A stretch of 52,175 nt of DNA from Anaerolineae bacterium (GTDB lineage: Bacteria; Chloroflexota; Anaerolineae; JAAYZQ01): the NCBI GenBank assembly GCA_023544525.1, contig JAMJFU010000004.1, forward strand, positions 1-52,175, written 5' to 3'. A model generated the notes under the pieces. That model searched no databases. It was not told the DNA's origin and was given only the letters and a program-made list of their open reading frames with translations. This document shows positions 1 to 9,190 of the stretch, piece by piece; position 1 is the first letter of the stretch; each line of letters starts with the position of its first letter. A program made the translations under genes and the position numbers.

Positions 1-2850
1 CTGCCCGGTGGTGGGTTCGTACATGCCTATCTCTATGACGTATTCACCCGCCGGCGCGTCATCGTCGACCTCGATCGTGTATTTGTCAACAATCACCTCG
101 CCGCGAAGCCAGCCGGTTGTCGGCGCATCACCCTCGCCCGGCACGCTGTCCTTCTGGCCCCAGATGCGCGAGCTCGCGTCGAGCAGATGCGTAAAGACCG
201 TATAAGATGTATCCGTTTCGGCCCCGGCTTGCCAGTAGAGTGTCAGGCGCAAGTCCTGCCCCGTGCTTATCACGTCCTCCACCAACTCGTAGCCGACCAA
301 CCGGAATGTCTCACCCACGCTAATAGCCAGAGGGTGGTCCAATGGTGGCGGTTCGAAGAGACGCGCCCGGCCTTGAACCTGCACCTGGTCCAGTGCGACC
401 CATGCCGTATTGTTTGCCTCGGTCTCCGCCAAACGCACCGACAAGGTGTATGCTCCTGACGCTGTTCCTGCGGGTACGCTGATCCGGTGCCAATCCCGCC
501 ATTGGTCACCGGTTTGCCAGGCAGAAGTAGGATAGGTAGGCTCTGCCGCCAAAGTTGCGGCTACGTTCCCATCCTCGTCTGCCAGCTGCAGCACAATGCG
601 ATAGTCCTGCGCGATCTTGTCCAGCGCCTGCCAGTAAAGGGCCACATGCACCGCGTCGCCCGGATTGACCGACCGCTGGTCCATGTCGTAACCCATCAGG
701 GCCAGGTCAGGGGCCAACTGCACAGCCTCCAGCTCTACCGCGGGCTCTGCGGCGTCGCTGCGCCATGGCCTGGTGATCTGCAGCGGTCCAAGGGACACCG
801 TCGGCTCGTAGACAATGCCTCCTGGATCCACAACTCGGGCTTGATGCTGGTCCACTGGATCATAGAGCAGCAATGAGACTTGATACTGGCCAGGCATCGT
901 GGCTGGCAGACTGGATAAGAGGTGATAGGTGGTCACCGTCTGGCCGGGCTCCCATTGGGAGGTACTCTGATGCTCATTGGAGTACAGCCAGGTGTCCGCC
1001 TGGCCCACCAGGTGGCCCTGGGCGTCGGTCAATCGCAGCGAAGCCTTGTAGTCACGTGCGACTGCTTGCTGCACTCGCCAGCGCAGAGCGAGCCAGGCTG
1101 GACCTCCAGACTCTGCTTCCGTCCCGCGGGCTTGAGCCACGAGGCGCAACCCGTCGTCAAACTCGGCCGAGGTGCCGGCAAAGTCCAGCGGCATACGGAA
1201 TTCCACCGTCTCACCCGGCAGTTCGTAGGTGAAAAGCCGGTAGCCCGAATGGGCTGCCACTTCTGTCGCCCGGCCAAAGGTCTCCAAGAGGAAGGGCAGC
1301 ACCTGGCGAGGATCCGCGTCTATGTGTTCCCCATGGGTCCAGACAATCAGGTGGACCCGGCGCCGTCCACGGCAGATGTCGGTGAGGTCGCTGGCGACCG
1401 TTTCGTCGTCCACGACGATGTAGCGTACGGGCACCGGCCCCTTATGCAACGCTTCGACGGTATTCTCGCGATAAGTCTCCCCCCGCCTATCATAATTCAC
1501 GGGAAAAAGATAGACTGCTTCGGGATCGCGGTCGCGATTGATCCTCGCAGCCAGGTCAGCCATTTGGCCATGATAAGCGTAGTAGACCTCATCCCGAGAG
1601 CGCCACACGCCAAAGTAGCTGTGCCAGGTGGTGTAACCGGCCCATGCCGCCCACAGAGGGATCACCACCAGCACCGCCAGCGAGAGCCGTCCCCATCGTT
1701 GCTGGAGGCGTCGCACCAGGCCCAGGAGCAAGCCAGATACGGCACGGGCCGAGAGGATGCAAGCCACGGGCAGCGTCCCGATGGCACGCAAGCTGTGGGG
1801 AATCGGATCCGGAGCCAGGATGCTGGGCAGCAACATCACAAGCCACCACACAAACAGAAAGAGGTATCGTGGGCGCCGCCAGCGGATCAGGCACAGTGCC
1901 AGGCCGAGCCAAAACAGAACTGCCTGAACGGCATCCAGTTGCGGCCGTCCGGGGATATTATACAGCCAGTTGGGATCACCCCGGAAGCCGAATAGCCCAA
2001 AGTTGCCCAGGATGCTGCGCCAGAACAGGCCCCAAAAGTCGCCCTGATGCAGGTACGGGCTGAACACGCTCAGCGCTTTTGCCCGGGGCACGAGATACTC
2101 GGGGTTGGCGATGAAGTAGATCAGGAGCGGTGAGAAAACCAGCAGGGCCACGGCTGCCAGACCTATCCAGTAGCGCTTGGCCGAGAACACCAGGGTCCGG
2201 CCTCCTTGACTCGCCAGGAACCCGGCAAAAGAGACAACCAGGACAATCGGCACAAAGCGGCCGGACGAGTAGGTGTGGAGGCTCAGGCCCAGAAAGATGC
2301 CACTGGCGATAAAATCCCGAATGTGCCTGCTCTCTACAGCGCGCCACAGGAAGAAGAAACTCAGGACTTCGGCAAGCGGCAGATAGTTGGCGCGGAAGCC
2401 GATCCGGTTCAGCGTCACGTGCCAGAAGGAAACGGCCAGGAACAGGGCTGCCAGCAGGGCCGTCCACTGTGCTAGACGTTGGTCCTCGTCCTGAAAAAGC
2501 CTTCGAGCCAGCAGGAAAGTGGCCAAGACGGTCAGTATGCCAACGAACGCTGTGGGCAGGCGGACGGCCAGTTGCGTGGGTCCCAAAAGCGCTACCAGCG
2601 GCGCTGCCACATAGACAAATAGCATCTCTCGCCCATACGACCGTGGCGAGAAGACCATATGGTCGCCTCCCAGGATGTCCACCGCGTCGAGGGCAGCAGC
2701 GGCCTCGTCGTAGTGGAATCCGGGCGGCGTCTGGCCAATCTGGTAGAGCCGGAAGCCAGCTGCCACGGCGAGGATCAGGAAGAGGAGTGCCAGCCCCAAC
2801 CAGCGTCGTGCCGGCCTGTGCCCAGACGTCGTGGAACAGCCCCAAGCCAT
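1..2850 (-). CDS. GT39-like membrane glycosyltransferase, 3' end beyond window
   Basis: The reading frame is open from an ATG at 2848-2850 to the left edge (about 950 codons), so the C-terminus is missing. Residues 17-31 form the first membrane helix, followed by PPGFHYDEA (D48, E49). That acidic pair after the first helix is typical of GT39/ArnT-like lipid-linked-sugar glycosyltransferases. Many hydrophobic segments follow up to about residue 430. After the membrane part come extracytoplasmic beta-rich modules; three share a pattern around LRWRV (about residue 580), LYWQAL (about 735) and LYWQAG (about 870). It probably transfers a sugar from a polyprenyl carrier outside the membrane. The start lies 9 nt after the stop of the upstream glycosidase, so the two are co-transcribed. 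The substrate is unknown. Confidence 0.85.
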   Translation of the reverse strand, partial: MAWGCSTTSGHRPARRWLGLALLFLILAVAAGFRLYQIGQTPPGFHYDEAAAALDAVDILGGDHMVFSPRSYGREMLFVYVAAPLVALLGPTQLAVRLPTAFVGILTVLATFLLARRLFQDEDQRLAQWTALLAALFLAVSFWHVTLNRIGFRANYLPLAEVLSFFFLWRAVESRHIRDFIASGIFLGLSLHTYSSGRFVPIVLVVSFAGFLASQGGRTLVFSAKRYWIGLAAVALLVFSPLLIYFIANPEYLVPRAKALSVFSPYLHQGDFWGLFWRSILGNFGLFGFRGDPNWLYNIPGRPQLDAVQAVLFWLGLALCLIRWRRPRYLFLFVWWLVMLLPSILAPDPIPHSLRAIGTLPVACILSARAVSGLLLGLVRRLQQRWGRLSLAVLVVIPLWAAWAGYTTWHSYFGVWRSRDEVYYAYHGQMADLAARINRDRDPEAVYLFPVNYDRRGETYRENTVEALHKGPVPVRYIVVDDETVASDLTDICRGRRRVHLIVWTHGEHIDADPRQVLPFLLETFGRATEVAAHSGYRLFTYELPGETVEFRMPLDFAGTSAEFDDGLRLVAQARGTEAESGGPAWLALRWRVQQAVARDYKASLRLTDAQGHLVGQADTWLYSNEHQSTSQWEPGQTVTTYHLLSSLPATMPGQYQVSLLLYDPVDQHQARVVDPGGIVYEPTVSLGPLQITRPWRSDAAEPAVELEAVQLAPDLALMGYDMDQRSVNPGDAVHVALYWQALDKIAQDYRIVLQLADEDGNVAATLAAEPTYPTSAWQTGDQWRDWHRISVPAGTASGAYTLSVRLAETEANNTAWVALDQVQVQGRARLFEPPPLDHPLAISVGETFRLVGYELVEDVISTGQDLRLTLYWQAGAETDTSYTVFTHLLDASSRIWGQKDSVPGEGDAPTTGWLRGEVIVDKYTIEVDDDAPAGEYVIEIGMYEPTTGQ

Positions 2851-2859
2851 GGTCTGGGC

Positions 2860-4215
2860 CTATTTTTCCATCGGTGCCAGGTCCCGGTAGGCCTTGCGCG
2901 GCAAGAACTGGGGATAATTGGGGACGGCGATCGACCACCAGTACTGCTCGTCATCCTCCGTCCAATCGGCGTCCGGCATGTAGATCAAGCTCATCACACC
3001 GATCCAGGGTTGCCAGTGCTCTTTGGCGTATTGGTAGGCCCGTACAAAGTAGTCGGCCTGTTGCTCTTCAGAGACGGCGTGCCAGCCGTAGGGTGAGTCA
3101 GGGCGGGAATCGATGGTCCAGCCAAACTCCAGCACCACGACCTGTTTGTCCGTGTCGCCGTGGTTCACCATGATCTCGCGCAGATCCTCGACGTGGCGGA
3201 AACAGTAGATGCGACAGAGAGGGCCGGGGCAGTTAGAATCACCGTTGTTATAGTAACTGGGATCGTTGGCCGCCTCCCCTGGATCCAGCTCTGGTGGTGC
3301 CCGGTAGCCTGCGCCGTGAGCGCCTAGTGCGTCAAAGTACGGAGCGGCCCCTGCGGCGTACATGCGCTGCAGGTACTCGGTATCGGGCATGGCAACATGG
3401 TCCCAGCGGGTGGTGGGTGCCAGCCCAGCACTGATCACGATGGCGTTGGGATCGGCCCTCTTTATGGCTTCATAGCCTTCCTTGAGCAGGTCGACATAAC
3501 CCTCTGGATCCGGGGCCATGCCTCCCCATTCGCGGCTCAGGTTGGGCTCGTTCCAAAGCTGGTAGGCCGCGATCCTGCCCTTATATCGTGAAGCCAGGGC
3601 GTAACAAAAGTCGGCGAAATCCTGGTAGTCTTCTGGCGGCGTCATAATGATGTTGTCGGTGTTAGGATAGGCCTGCCCGCTTGCCCACGTGGGATCACTG
3701 TCCAGCCGGGCGATGACGTGGAGCCCTACGCTCTCGGCCTGCTCAACGATCCGGTCACTTACACTCCAGTCGTACTGGCCCTTGCCAGTTCCCTCGATCT
3801 CGCGCCAGGCAAACACCTGTTTAACCCAGCCAAACCCGGCATCCCGGATCAGCTCCAGGTCGCGCTGTGCAACCTCAGGACGCCACCAGAGAAAGGCCTG
3901 CATCGCATAGCCGGGTGACTTCATCTCGACCGGGCCGCTGGGAGGTGGGGAAGGGGTAGCAGTGGGTGTGACAGGTTCTTCAGTCGTCTCTGCGGGTAAG
4001 GTCCCGGCTGGTACCGAGGTAAAAGTTGGTCGCAGCGTGGTCTGTAGAGTGGGATCGACTTCTGGTTCCTGGGTACTGTCACTACAGGCGGCCAGGATAA
4101 ACATGCCTACCAGAAAGAGGCCACTGACGAGCAATATGATGGTGAGAGGCACTCCCCCGCTGCTCTTGGGCCTCCTGGCAGAGGTCTCTGGGCCCCGTTG
4201 ATTTCTAGACTCCAT
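2860..4215 (-). CDS. Clan GH-A-like glycoside hydrolase, lipoprotein
   Basis: 451 residues. The basic N-terminus leads into a hydrophobic stretch (23-42) that ends in LAAC (C44), a lipobox, so the protein is probably lipid-anchored outside the membrane. A Thr/Pro-rich linker (50-95) precedes a TIM-barrel glycosidase-like domain. The candidate acid/base is E223 in YQLWNEPN and the candidate nucleophile is E363 in VVLEFGW. These fit clan GH-A families such as GH5, GH39 or GH53. It is translated just before the GT39-like gene. A role trimming or remodelling an envelope or secreted glycan is inferred from that pairing. The exact GH family cannot be decided by eye. Confidence 0.85.
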   Translation of the reverse strand: MESRNQRGPETSARRPKSSGGVPLTIILLVSGLFLVGMFILAACSDSTQEPEVDPTLQTTLRPTFTSVPAGTLPAETTEEPVTPTATPSPPPSGPVEMKSPGYAMQAFLWWRPEVAQRDLELIRDAGFGWVKQVFAWREIEGTGKGQYDWSVSDRIVEQAESVGLHVIARLDSDPTWASGQAYPNTDNIIMTPPEDYQDFADFCYALASRYKGRIAAYQLWNEPNLSREWGGMAPDPEGYVDLLKEGYEAIKRADPNAIVISAGLAPTTRWDHVAMPDTEYLQRMYAAGAAPYFDALGAHGAGYRAPPELDPGEAANDPSYYNNGDSNCPGPLCRIYCFRHVEDLREIMVNHGDTDKQVVVLEFGWTIDSRPDSPYGWHAVSEEQQADYFVRAYQYAKEHWQPWIGVMSLIYMPDADWTEDDEQYWWSIAVPNYPQFLPRKAYRDLAPMEK

Positions 4216-4308
4216 TGGCTTCCCTCGCTCAGAGGTTCATTCCCCGTAGATGGGCCCCATTGTACTGGAGAAGTCCGCAGTTGTCAACAGTCTTGCCAGG
4301 CGAAAGAC

Positions 4309-4337
4309 TTGACATCCATGACGCACTGTGTTATAAT
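4309..4337 (+). promoter_or_regulatory. Perfect consensus sigma-70-type promoter of phasin gene
   Basis: TTGACA at 4309-4314 and TATAAT at 4332-4337 are separated by exactly 17 bp. Both hexamers match the consensus fully. The promoter faces the phasin gene, whose start codon is at 4409. Confidence 0.9.
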
Positions 4338-4360
4338 TGCCCATGATGCAGTGCGTCATG
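4318..4360. promoter_or_regulatory. 12-bp inverted repeat overlapping the phasin promoter (candidate operator)
   Basis: CATGACGCACTG (4318-4329) and CAGTGCGTCATG (4349-4360) are perfect reverse complements. Their centres are 31 bp apart, about three helical turns. The left arm lies inside the -35/-10 spacer and the right arm lies just downstream of the expected start of transcription. This is the geometry of a repressor site. PhaR, encoded in the next gene, is the obvious candidate binder (inference). Confidence 0.75.
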
Positions 4361-4408
4361 AAGGTCTGCAGGTTGAGAACAGAATCCCGGCTAAGAGGAG
4401 GTTTTACG

Positions 4409-4774
4409 ATGGCCAAAGTGAAAGTGAATGTAGAAGAAGCTCCTGAGGAGGAACGCAGTTCCTTGCTTGAGGCAACGCGCAAGGTCCTTCTGGCGAGCAT
4501 GGGGGCCGTAGCATTGGCCCAAGACGAACTGGAGAACTTTGTCAACAAGCTCGTCGAGCGCGGCGAAATCGCTGAGCAGGACGGCAAAAAGCTGGTCCGC
4601 GACGTCATGGAAAAGCGGCGCAAGGAAGCCAAAAAGACCGAGGACGAGCTGGAGAAGCGCATGGAAGACCTTCTGGGGCGGATGAATGTGCCGACCAAGA
4701 GCGACATCGAGGCCCTCAGCGCCAAGATCACGACGTTGAGCAAGAAGGTGGACGAGCTCAAGAAGCAGGAGTAG
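4409..4774 (+). CDS. Phasin-like polyhydroxyalkanoate granule-associated protein
   Basis: 121 residues starting at the ATG at 4409, which is preceded by an AAGAGGAGG ribosome site. An upstream in-frame ATG (4337) overlaps the -10 element and is rejected. The protein is almost wholly alpha-helical and highly charged. A helix with a hydrophobic face (about 15-45) is followed by a Lys/Glu-rich segment and a C-terminal leucine-heptad coiled coil ending [10 protein letters not shown]. This matches the PhaI/PhaF-type phasin family, which coats PHA granules and limits their size. The following gene is phaR, which supports the call. No PHA synthase is in the window. Confidence 0.78.
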   Translation: MAKVKVNVEEAPEEERSSLLEATRKVLLASMGAVALAQDELENFVNKLVERGEIAEQDGKKLVRDVMEKRRKEAKKTEDELEKRMEDLLGRMNVPTKSDIEALSAKITTLSKKVDELKKQE

Positions 4775-4790
4775 GCCAGTTGCCAGGCCA

Positions 4791-4832
4791 ACGGGGGGAG
4801 GGGATAGGCACGATCCTCCCCCCGTTTCTTTT
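4791..4832 (+). terminator. Intrinsic terminator after phasin gene
   Basis: An 11-bp GC-rich stem, ACGGGGGGAGG (4791-4801) pairing with CCTCCCCCCGT (4815-4825), is followed by TTTCTTTT. It separates the phasin gene from phaR, so phaR may rely on read-through or its own weak promoter. Confidence 0.85.
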
Positions 4833-4880
4833 GGCGCCCATCACGGTTGCCGGGATCGGAATGCAGCAGAGGAGCCAGCC

Positions 4881-5441
4881 ATGCCAGTCATCAAACGCTA
4901 TCCCAATCGTAAGCTATATGACACTCAGGCCAAACGATACATCACCCTGGAGGGGATTTCTGAGCTGATCCGGCTGGGCGAAGAGGTGACCGTCATCGAT
5001 CACGCCACGGGGGAAGACCTGACCGCCGTCACCCTGACGCAGATCATCTCCGAGCAGGAGAAGAAGCGCAGTGGGTTTCTGCCTGAAGCGGTCCTGACTG
5101 GATTGGTCCGGGCTGGTGGGGAAACCATCTCGACCTTGCGGCGCTCGCTGGCATTGCCCCTGAACCTGTCGCGGCAGGTGGATGAGGAGATCGAGCGGCG
5201 GCTGCAGGCATTGGTTGGCCGGGGAGAGTTGGCTGCCGAGGAGGCCCGGCGCCTGCGCGACCACATGCTGGCCATGGCGCACAGGCCAGCGGAGCCAGCC
5301 TGGCCCAGCGAAGAGGATCTGGAGCGCATGTTGGATCAGCGGGGTGTTCCGAGCCGCGAAGAGTTTCAGGAGATCCTGGAAAAGCTGGAAGTCCTGGCAG
5401 GCCAGCTAGACGAGATTGTCAAAGACACTGACTCGAACTAA
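4881..5441 (+). CDS. phaR: PhaR-type polyhydroxyalkanoate synthesis regulator
   Basis: 186 residues. The N-terminal 60 residues carry the PhaR DNA-binding signature [14 protein letters not shown] and [12 protein letters not shown], and then TQIISEQE. The C-terminal half is helical ([20 protein letters not shown]) and resembles the phasin, in line with dual binding to DNA and PHA granules known for PhaR. In characterised bacteria PhaR represses phasin genes and is titrated away by nascent granules. The candidate target here is the 12-bp inverted repeat at 4318-4360. The start ATG at 4881 follows a GAGGAG sequence. The stop overlaps the convergent YfhO-family gene by a few bases. Confidence 0.88.
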   Translation: MPVIKRYPNRKLYDTQAKRYITLEGISELIRLGEEVTVIDHATGEDLTAVTLTQIISEQEKKRSGFLPEAVLTGLVRAGGETISTLRRSLALPLNLSRQVDEEIERRLQALVGRGELAAEEARRLRDHMLAMAHRPAEPAWPSEEDLERMLDQRGVPSREEFQEILEKLEVLAGQLDEIVKDTDSN

Positions 5442-7756
5442 AGCCCGCTCCGGCGGCGCGCCAGGGCCACCCCAATCACAGCCAGCAGGGACAGGCCGGT
5501 CAGGGCGGTGAGGATCAGCCCCGCGTGCCAGGTGGTGGGCCGGAACGCCATCGTCACGATGTGAGATCCGGCAGAGATTCCTACGGCACGGAAAGCATAG
5601 TTGGCGCGCAGCAGGCCAGCCGGCTCGCCATCGACCTCGGCCCGCCAGCCAGGATAGTATGGATCGCTCAGCACCAGGTAGCCCTCAGTTGGGCTGTCGA
5701 CCTCGATCTCCAGGGCATCGGGCTCGTAGCGCAAGACGCGGGCCGTTGCCTGCGCCGCACCTTGCAGGTCGATGGACCGGCCCCCTTCCAGCACCACGGT
5801 TGTGCCTGGATCAAAGTCGGGTTGATGGATCAGCCTCCAGGCATCATCGTGGTCGGCGGCGACGATGGCTTCCTGTACGACAAAGGCCCGTGGCAGGGCG
5901 GTGTCGTTGCGATAGACGTTGACAGCGGGATCCTGGTCAAAGGCCAGGCTGAACTTGTCCCAATCCAGCACCACCTCCTTGCTGCCCAGGACATAGCGTA
6001 CCCCCAGAAGATCGTACAGGTCTGTGGACCGGCCCCCTGTGCCCTCCCAGTAGCGAGCTACGTCGGCCACGACCAGCGGATTGTCGACGCCGCCCACATC
6101 GTAAAGGCCTGCCAGCAAGGCCAGGTCTGGCTGCCAGACGTCCGCTACGTCGGTACGGGAGTCGATGCGAAAGAGACCGGGGTCGCGCCTGAGAAACTCG
6201 ATGATCTGGGGATGGTCATACCCCGTGGCCGGAGGGCGGTTGCCCAGGTCAGCGTAGGCGCCTACCGACGCAAGATCCACAAAGATCAGCCCGGCCGCCA
6301 GCCAACCCAGCGCGGTGCGCGATAGCCGGCCTGAGCGCCGCGCGGCGAGCCAGGCGAGGGCGGAGCCGAGCATGGTCAGGGCAAAGATCACGCTGCTGCC
6401 GGCAGCCGAAACCCGCCAGAACAGTGTGGGATCCCGGTCCTGTGCCTGGAAAATGACCAGGTAGGCCCAGGCGCCGCCCACGATGGCCGCTCCCCCGCCC
6501 AACCAGAGGAGGCCACGCCACGCGCCCTCGAAGGACCGGCGCGACCGGCGGTCCAGGGGAGCCAACAACCGGTCCAGGCCCAAGGCGGCGAGGCCGGCGA
6601 GGGCAAAGTCTAGCAACAGGACAAAGCGGGCAGGGGCCCGGAGTTGGTCAAAGCCGGGCAGCAGCAGGTAGGCCCAGCCATGGAAGACGGATGCACCGCC
6701 GAGGGCCAGCAGAAAACCGGCGATGCCGACGACGAGCAACAGGCGGAGGCGCTGGCCCCGGCGCAGCAACACGGCCAGCCCGGCCAGGAGCAAAGGAAAG
6801 ACCCCCAGGTAGCCTGTGGCCACCCGGTCCCAAACGCCCCAGTGGAGCAGTGGCTCGCGGCTGCTGAACAAACCGGGCACCCACAGCTCTCCCAACAGCC
6901 CGGGGATCAGCGAGTAGCGCGCCGCCTCGCGGTAAGGGAGCATAGCTCGCGGGCTGAGGCGAGCATACTCGAAGGCGGGCAGGAGCACCAATGCCGACAG
7001 GCCAGCCCCCACGGCGGCGGTGATCCCAAGCTGCAGCAGGGGCCAAGCCCAATATCGTGCCTCGCCCAGCCCTGGTCGTTCTCTGTGGAGCGACCAGGCG
7101 GACACGAGGGCGGCCAATCCCAGGGCCAGGCCGATCATCAACGTGATCTGTAGATGCCCCTCCAAGGTCGAGATGCCGAGCACCAGCCCGGCTGCGATGG
7201 TCAAGCCCAGGCTCCGGCTACGCAGCGCGCGCCAGAACAACAAAAAGACCAGTGGGAGCCACGCTGCCACGCCGATCAGGTTCAGGTTGCCGAAATGGAC
7301 GATGAACATGTCCGAAAACATATAGGCGATGGCCCCGGCGAAGGCGGCCGGTACGCGCAGCGGGCGACCAGGCTCCAGATAGCGCAGGCAGAGGTACATG
7401 AAGGCTCCGGCCAGAAAGACGTGGAGGGCAGCCATTCCCTGCAGGGCTTCGTAGCGAAACTCCGGGGCGAGGAAGAACAACGCCAGGTTGAGGGGATAGA
7501 ATAGTCCACTCTGCATGTCGGCGAGAAAGGGGACGCCAGCGTAGACGTGAGGATTCCACAGGGGAAGCACCCCCTGTGACAGCTGGCCCGCTGCGAAACG
7601 GTAGGTGGGGAAGAGGAAGGAAACGAGGTCGCCGCCTCCGGCAGGCTTCCAGGCATCCGTGGTGAACAGGATGCGCCAAAAGAAGCCTATGGTCGCCAAT
7701 AGCAGCCCGGCCAGGGGGCCAAGTTCCTGCCAGACGGAGCGGCGCTCTTGGTTCAT
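5438..7756 (-). CDS. YfhO-family integral membrane protein
   Basis: 772 residues from the ATG at 7756, chosen because AGGAAGG lies just upstream. An ATG five codons earlier (7771) has a poorer site. The N-terminus has the family pattern [13 protein letters not shown], then [11 protein letters not shown] and QSGLFYPLN. About a dozen membrane helices follow and then a C-terminal extracytoplasmic beta domain (about 620-740, with [12 protein letters not shown]) and a final helix. YfhO proteins assist glycosylation of lipoteichoic acid in Bacillus. In Chloroflexota they are common near polysaccharide genes but uncharacterised. The upstream DegT-type gene ends 153 nt away, so co-transcription is possible. 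Confidence 0.9.
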   Translation of the reverse strand: MNQERRSVWQELGPLAGLLLATIGFFWRILFTTDAWKPAGGGDLVSFLFPTYRFAAGQLSQGVLPLWNPHVYAGVPFLADMQSGLFYPLNLALFFLAPEFRYEALQGMAALHVFLAGAFMYLCLRYLEPGRPLRVPAAFAGAIAYMFSDMFIVHFGNLNLIGVAAWLPLVFLLFWRALRSRSLGLTIAAGLVLGISTLEGHLQITLMIGLALGLAALVSAWSLHRERPGLGEARYWAWPLLQLGITAAVGAGLSALVLLPAFEYARLSPRAMLPYREAARYSLIPGLLGELWVPGLFSSREPLLHWGVWDRVATGYLGVFPLLLAGLAVLLRRGQRLRLLLVVGIAGFLLALGGASVFHGWAYLLLPGFDQLRAPARFVLLLDFALAGLAALGLDRLLAPLDRRSRRSFEGAWRGLLWLGGGAAIVGGAWAYLVIFQAQDRDPTLFWRVSAAGSSVIFALTMLGSALAWLAARRSGRLSRTALGWLAAGLIFVDLASVGAYADLGNRPPATGYDHPQIIEFLRRDPGLFRIDSRTDVADVWQPDLALLAGLYDVGGVDNPLVVADVARYWEGTGGRSTDLYDLLGVRYVLGSKEVVLDWDKFSLAFDQDPAVNVYRNDTALPRAFVVQEAIVAADHDDAWRLIHQPDFDPGTTVVLEGGRSIDLQGAAQATARVLRYEPDALEIEVDSPTEGYLVLSDPYYPGWRAEVDGEPAGLLRANYAFRAVGISAGSHIVTMAFRPTTWHAGLILTALTGLSLLAVIGVALARRRSGL

Positions 7757-7909
7757 GCGTACCTTCCTCATCCCTCAAGCTCCATTGCCGGTCGCCAGGG
7801 ATCGCGTCCGATGAGGCGTTTTCCAGGGTTCGCAGAACAGGTCGGGGCGTGCCAGCCTCTGGTGAGATGGGACGTGATGGCTAGTCGCCTCTGGCCCAAG
7901 AACCCCAAG

Positions 7910-9049
7910 TCAATGTATCGCCAGGAAAATGCGAATCAGCCGCACGATCTTGTCTACTTCGGCGCTGCTGATCTGGGGAAAGACAGGCAGCAACACTGCT
8001 TGGGCGGCGATCCGCTCGGCGTTGGGACAAGAACCTGGCTTGTAGCCCAGGCTGGCATAGGCTTCCCCGAAAGCAACGCCGCGGATGGAATGCATTCCGG
8101 AATCTATGCCAGCGCCGGCCAGGTATTCTCTCATCTTGTCGCGCAGTGACGCCCGCACCAGGTAGCGGTGAGGGGCAAGCTCGGCGTCCTCGGGAGTGGG
8201 TGGTAGCGCCAAACTGCCTGTTGAGCGCAGCCCCGCCTGGTAACGAGACGCGACGCTGCGCCGGCGCTTGTTCCAGGCAGATAGGTGACGAAGCTTGGTC
8301 CCCAAAATGGCCGCTTGGATGTCGTCCATGCGGCTGCTCGTGCCCAGTGTCTCGGCCCAGGTGGCTCCCGGGCTCGCTGGCACGACCGCCGGGTGTTGCC
8401 CGCCATGGCGCAGCGCGCGCAGCTTTTCGGCCAGGGCACTGTCGTCGGTGGTCACAGCTCCCGCGTCACCATAGGCGCCCAGGTTGGTGCTGGGATAGAA
8501 GCTAAAGGCTGCCACCTTACCAAGGCTACCAACCTGGCTGCCCTCGTAGCGGGCGCCATGGGCCTGGGATGCGTCCTCCAGGACTAGCAACCCGTGCCGC
8601 TGGGCGATTTCCAGGATGGGGGCCATCTTGGCCGGGCAGCCATAGAGATGCACCGGGACCACGGCGGCTGTCCGCGGCGTGATGCCCGCGGCAAAGGCTT
8701 CCGGATCGAGCGTGGTCCGCTCTGGATCCACGTCGACGAATACAGGCTGCGCTCCGGCGATCGCGACCGCCAGTGCGGTGAAAGCACTGGTCAGCGCCGG
8801 CAGAATGACCTCGTCACCAGGGCCAATGCCCGCGGCCCATAGCGTGAGTTGGATGGCATCCGAGCCGTTGCCTACCCCGATGGCATGCGAGGTGCCGCAA
8901 TAGACAGCCCACGCCTCCTCAAAGGCTTCCGTCTCCTCGCCTAACACAAACCATCCCTGGCGAAGGACCCTGGCGACAGACTCGTCGATTTCAGAGCGGA
9001 TACGCGCGTATTCCCGGCGCAGGTCGACTAGGGGGATCGGCGTTGACAT
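7910..9049 (-). CDS. DegT/DnrJ/EryC1-family protein lacking the PLP lysine
   Basis: 379 residues, the normal length for this fold-type I aminotransferase family, which usually acts on nucleotide keto-sugars. Conserved pieces are PLVDLRREY at the N-terminus, GNGSDAIQL (61-69), the PLP-ring motif LEDASQAHGA (157-166) and the active-site loop FSFYPSTNLGAYGDAGA. In active aminotransferases the second position after YPS is the Schiff-base lysine; here it is Thr188, encoded ACC. The rest of the site (D159, Q162) is intact. The protein may be inactive, regulatory, or a non-aminotransferase variant, as ColD is with its histidine at this position. The neighbours are envelope and polysaccharide genes. 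Confidence 0.88.
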   Translation of the reverse strand: MSTPIPLVDLRREYARIRSEIDESVARVLRQGWFVLGEETEAFEEAWAVYCGTSHAIGVGNGSDAIQLTLWAAGIGPGDEVILPALTSAFTALAVAIAGAQPVFVDVDPERTTLDPEAFAAGITPRTAAVVPVHLYGCPAKMAPILEIAQRHGLLVLEDASQAHGARYEGSQVGSLGKVAAFSFYPSTNLGAYGDAGAVTTDDSALAEKLRALRHGGQHPAVVPASPGATWAETLGTSSRMDDIQAAILGTKLRHLSAWNKRRRSVASRYQAGLRSTGSLALPPTPEDAELAPHRYLVRASLRDKMREYLAGAGIDSGMHSIRGVAFGEAYASLGYKPGSCPNAERIAAQAVLLPVFPQISSAEVDKIVRLIRIFLAIH

Positions 9050-9101
9050 CGTCTTTCCTCTCGGTCAGGCTCGACTGGCTCCCCAGCTGCTTTACACGGG
9101 G

Positions 9102-9130
9102 ATTATAGCACCGTTGTGGGGGGTCGTCAA
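9102..9130 (-). promoter_or_regulatory. Sigma-70-type promoter of the DegT-like gene
   Basis: On the minus strand TTGACG (9125-9130) and TATAAT (9102-9107) are 17 bp apart. The predicted transcript begins about 45 nt upstream of the ATG at 9049. Confidence 0.8.
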
Positions 9131-9190
9131 GACCATCAGAATGGAGCGAGAACTGTGCCCAGGAGGGCCGGATGGCCGGCATTGGCGGGA

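Noticed and set aside
922-1995. Plus-strand open frame of 357 codons
   Set aside because: It is antisense to the GT39-like gene, has Pro/Gln/His-rich composition and no recognisable motif.
1976-2938. Minus-strand open frame of 320 codons
   Set aside because: It overlaps the GT39-like gene in another frame and is low-complexity Arg/Pro/Gly; the real frame continues through this region with clear membrane helices.
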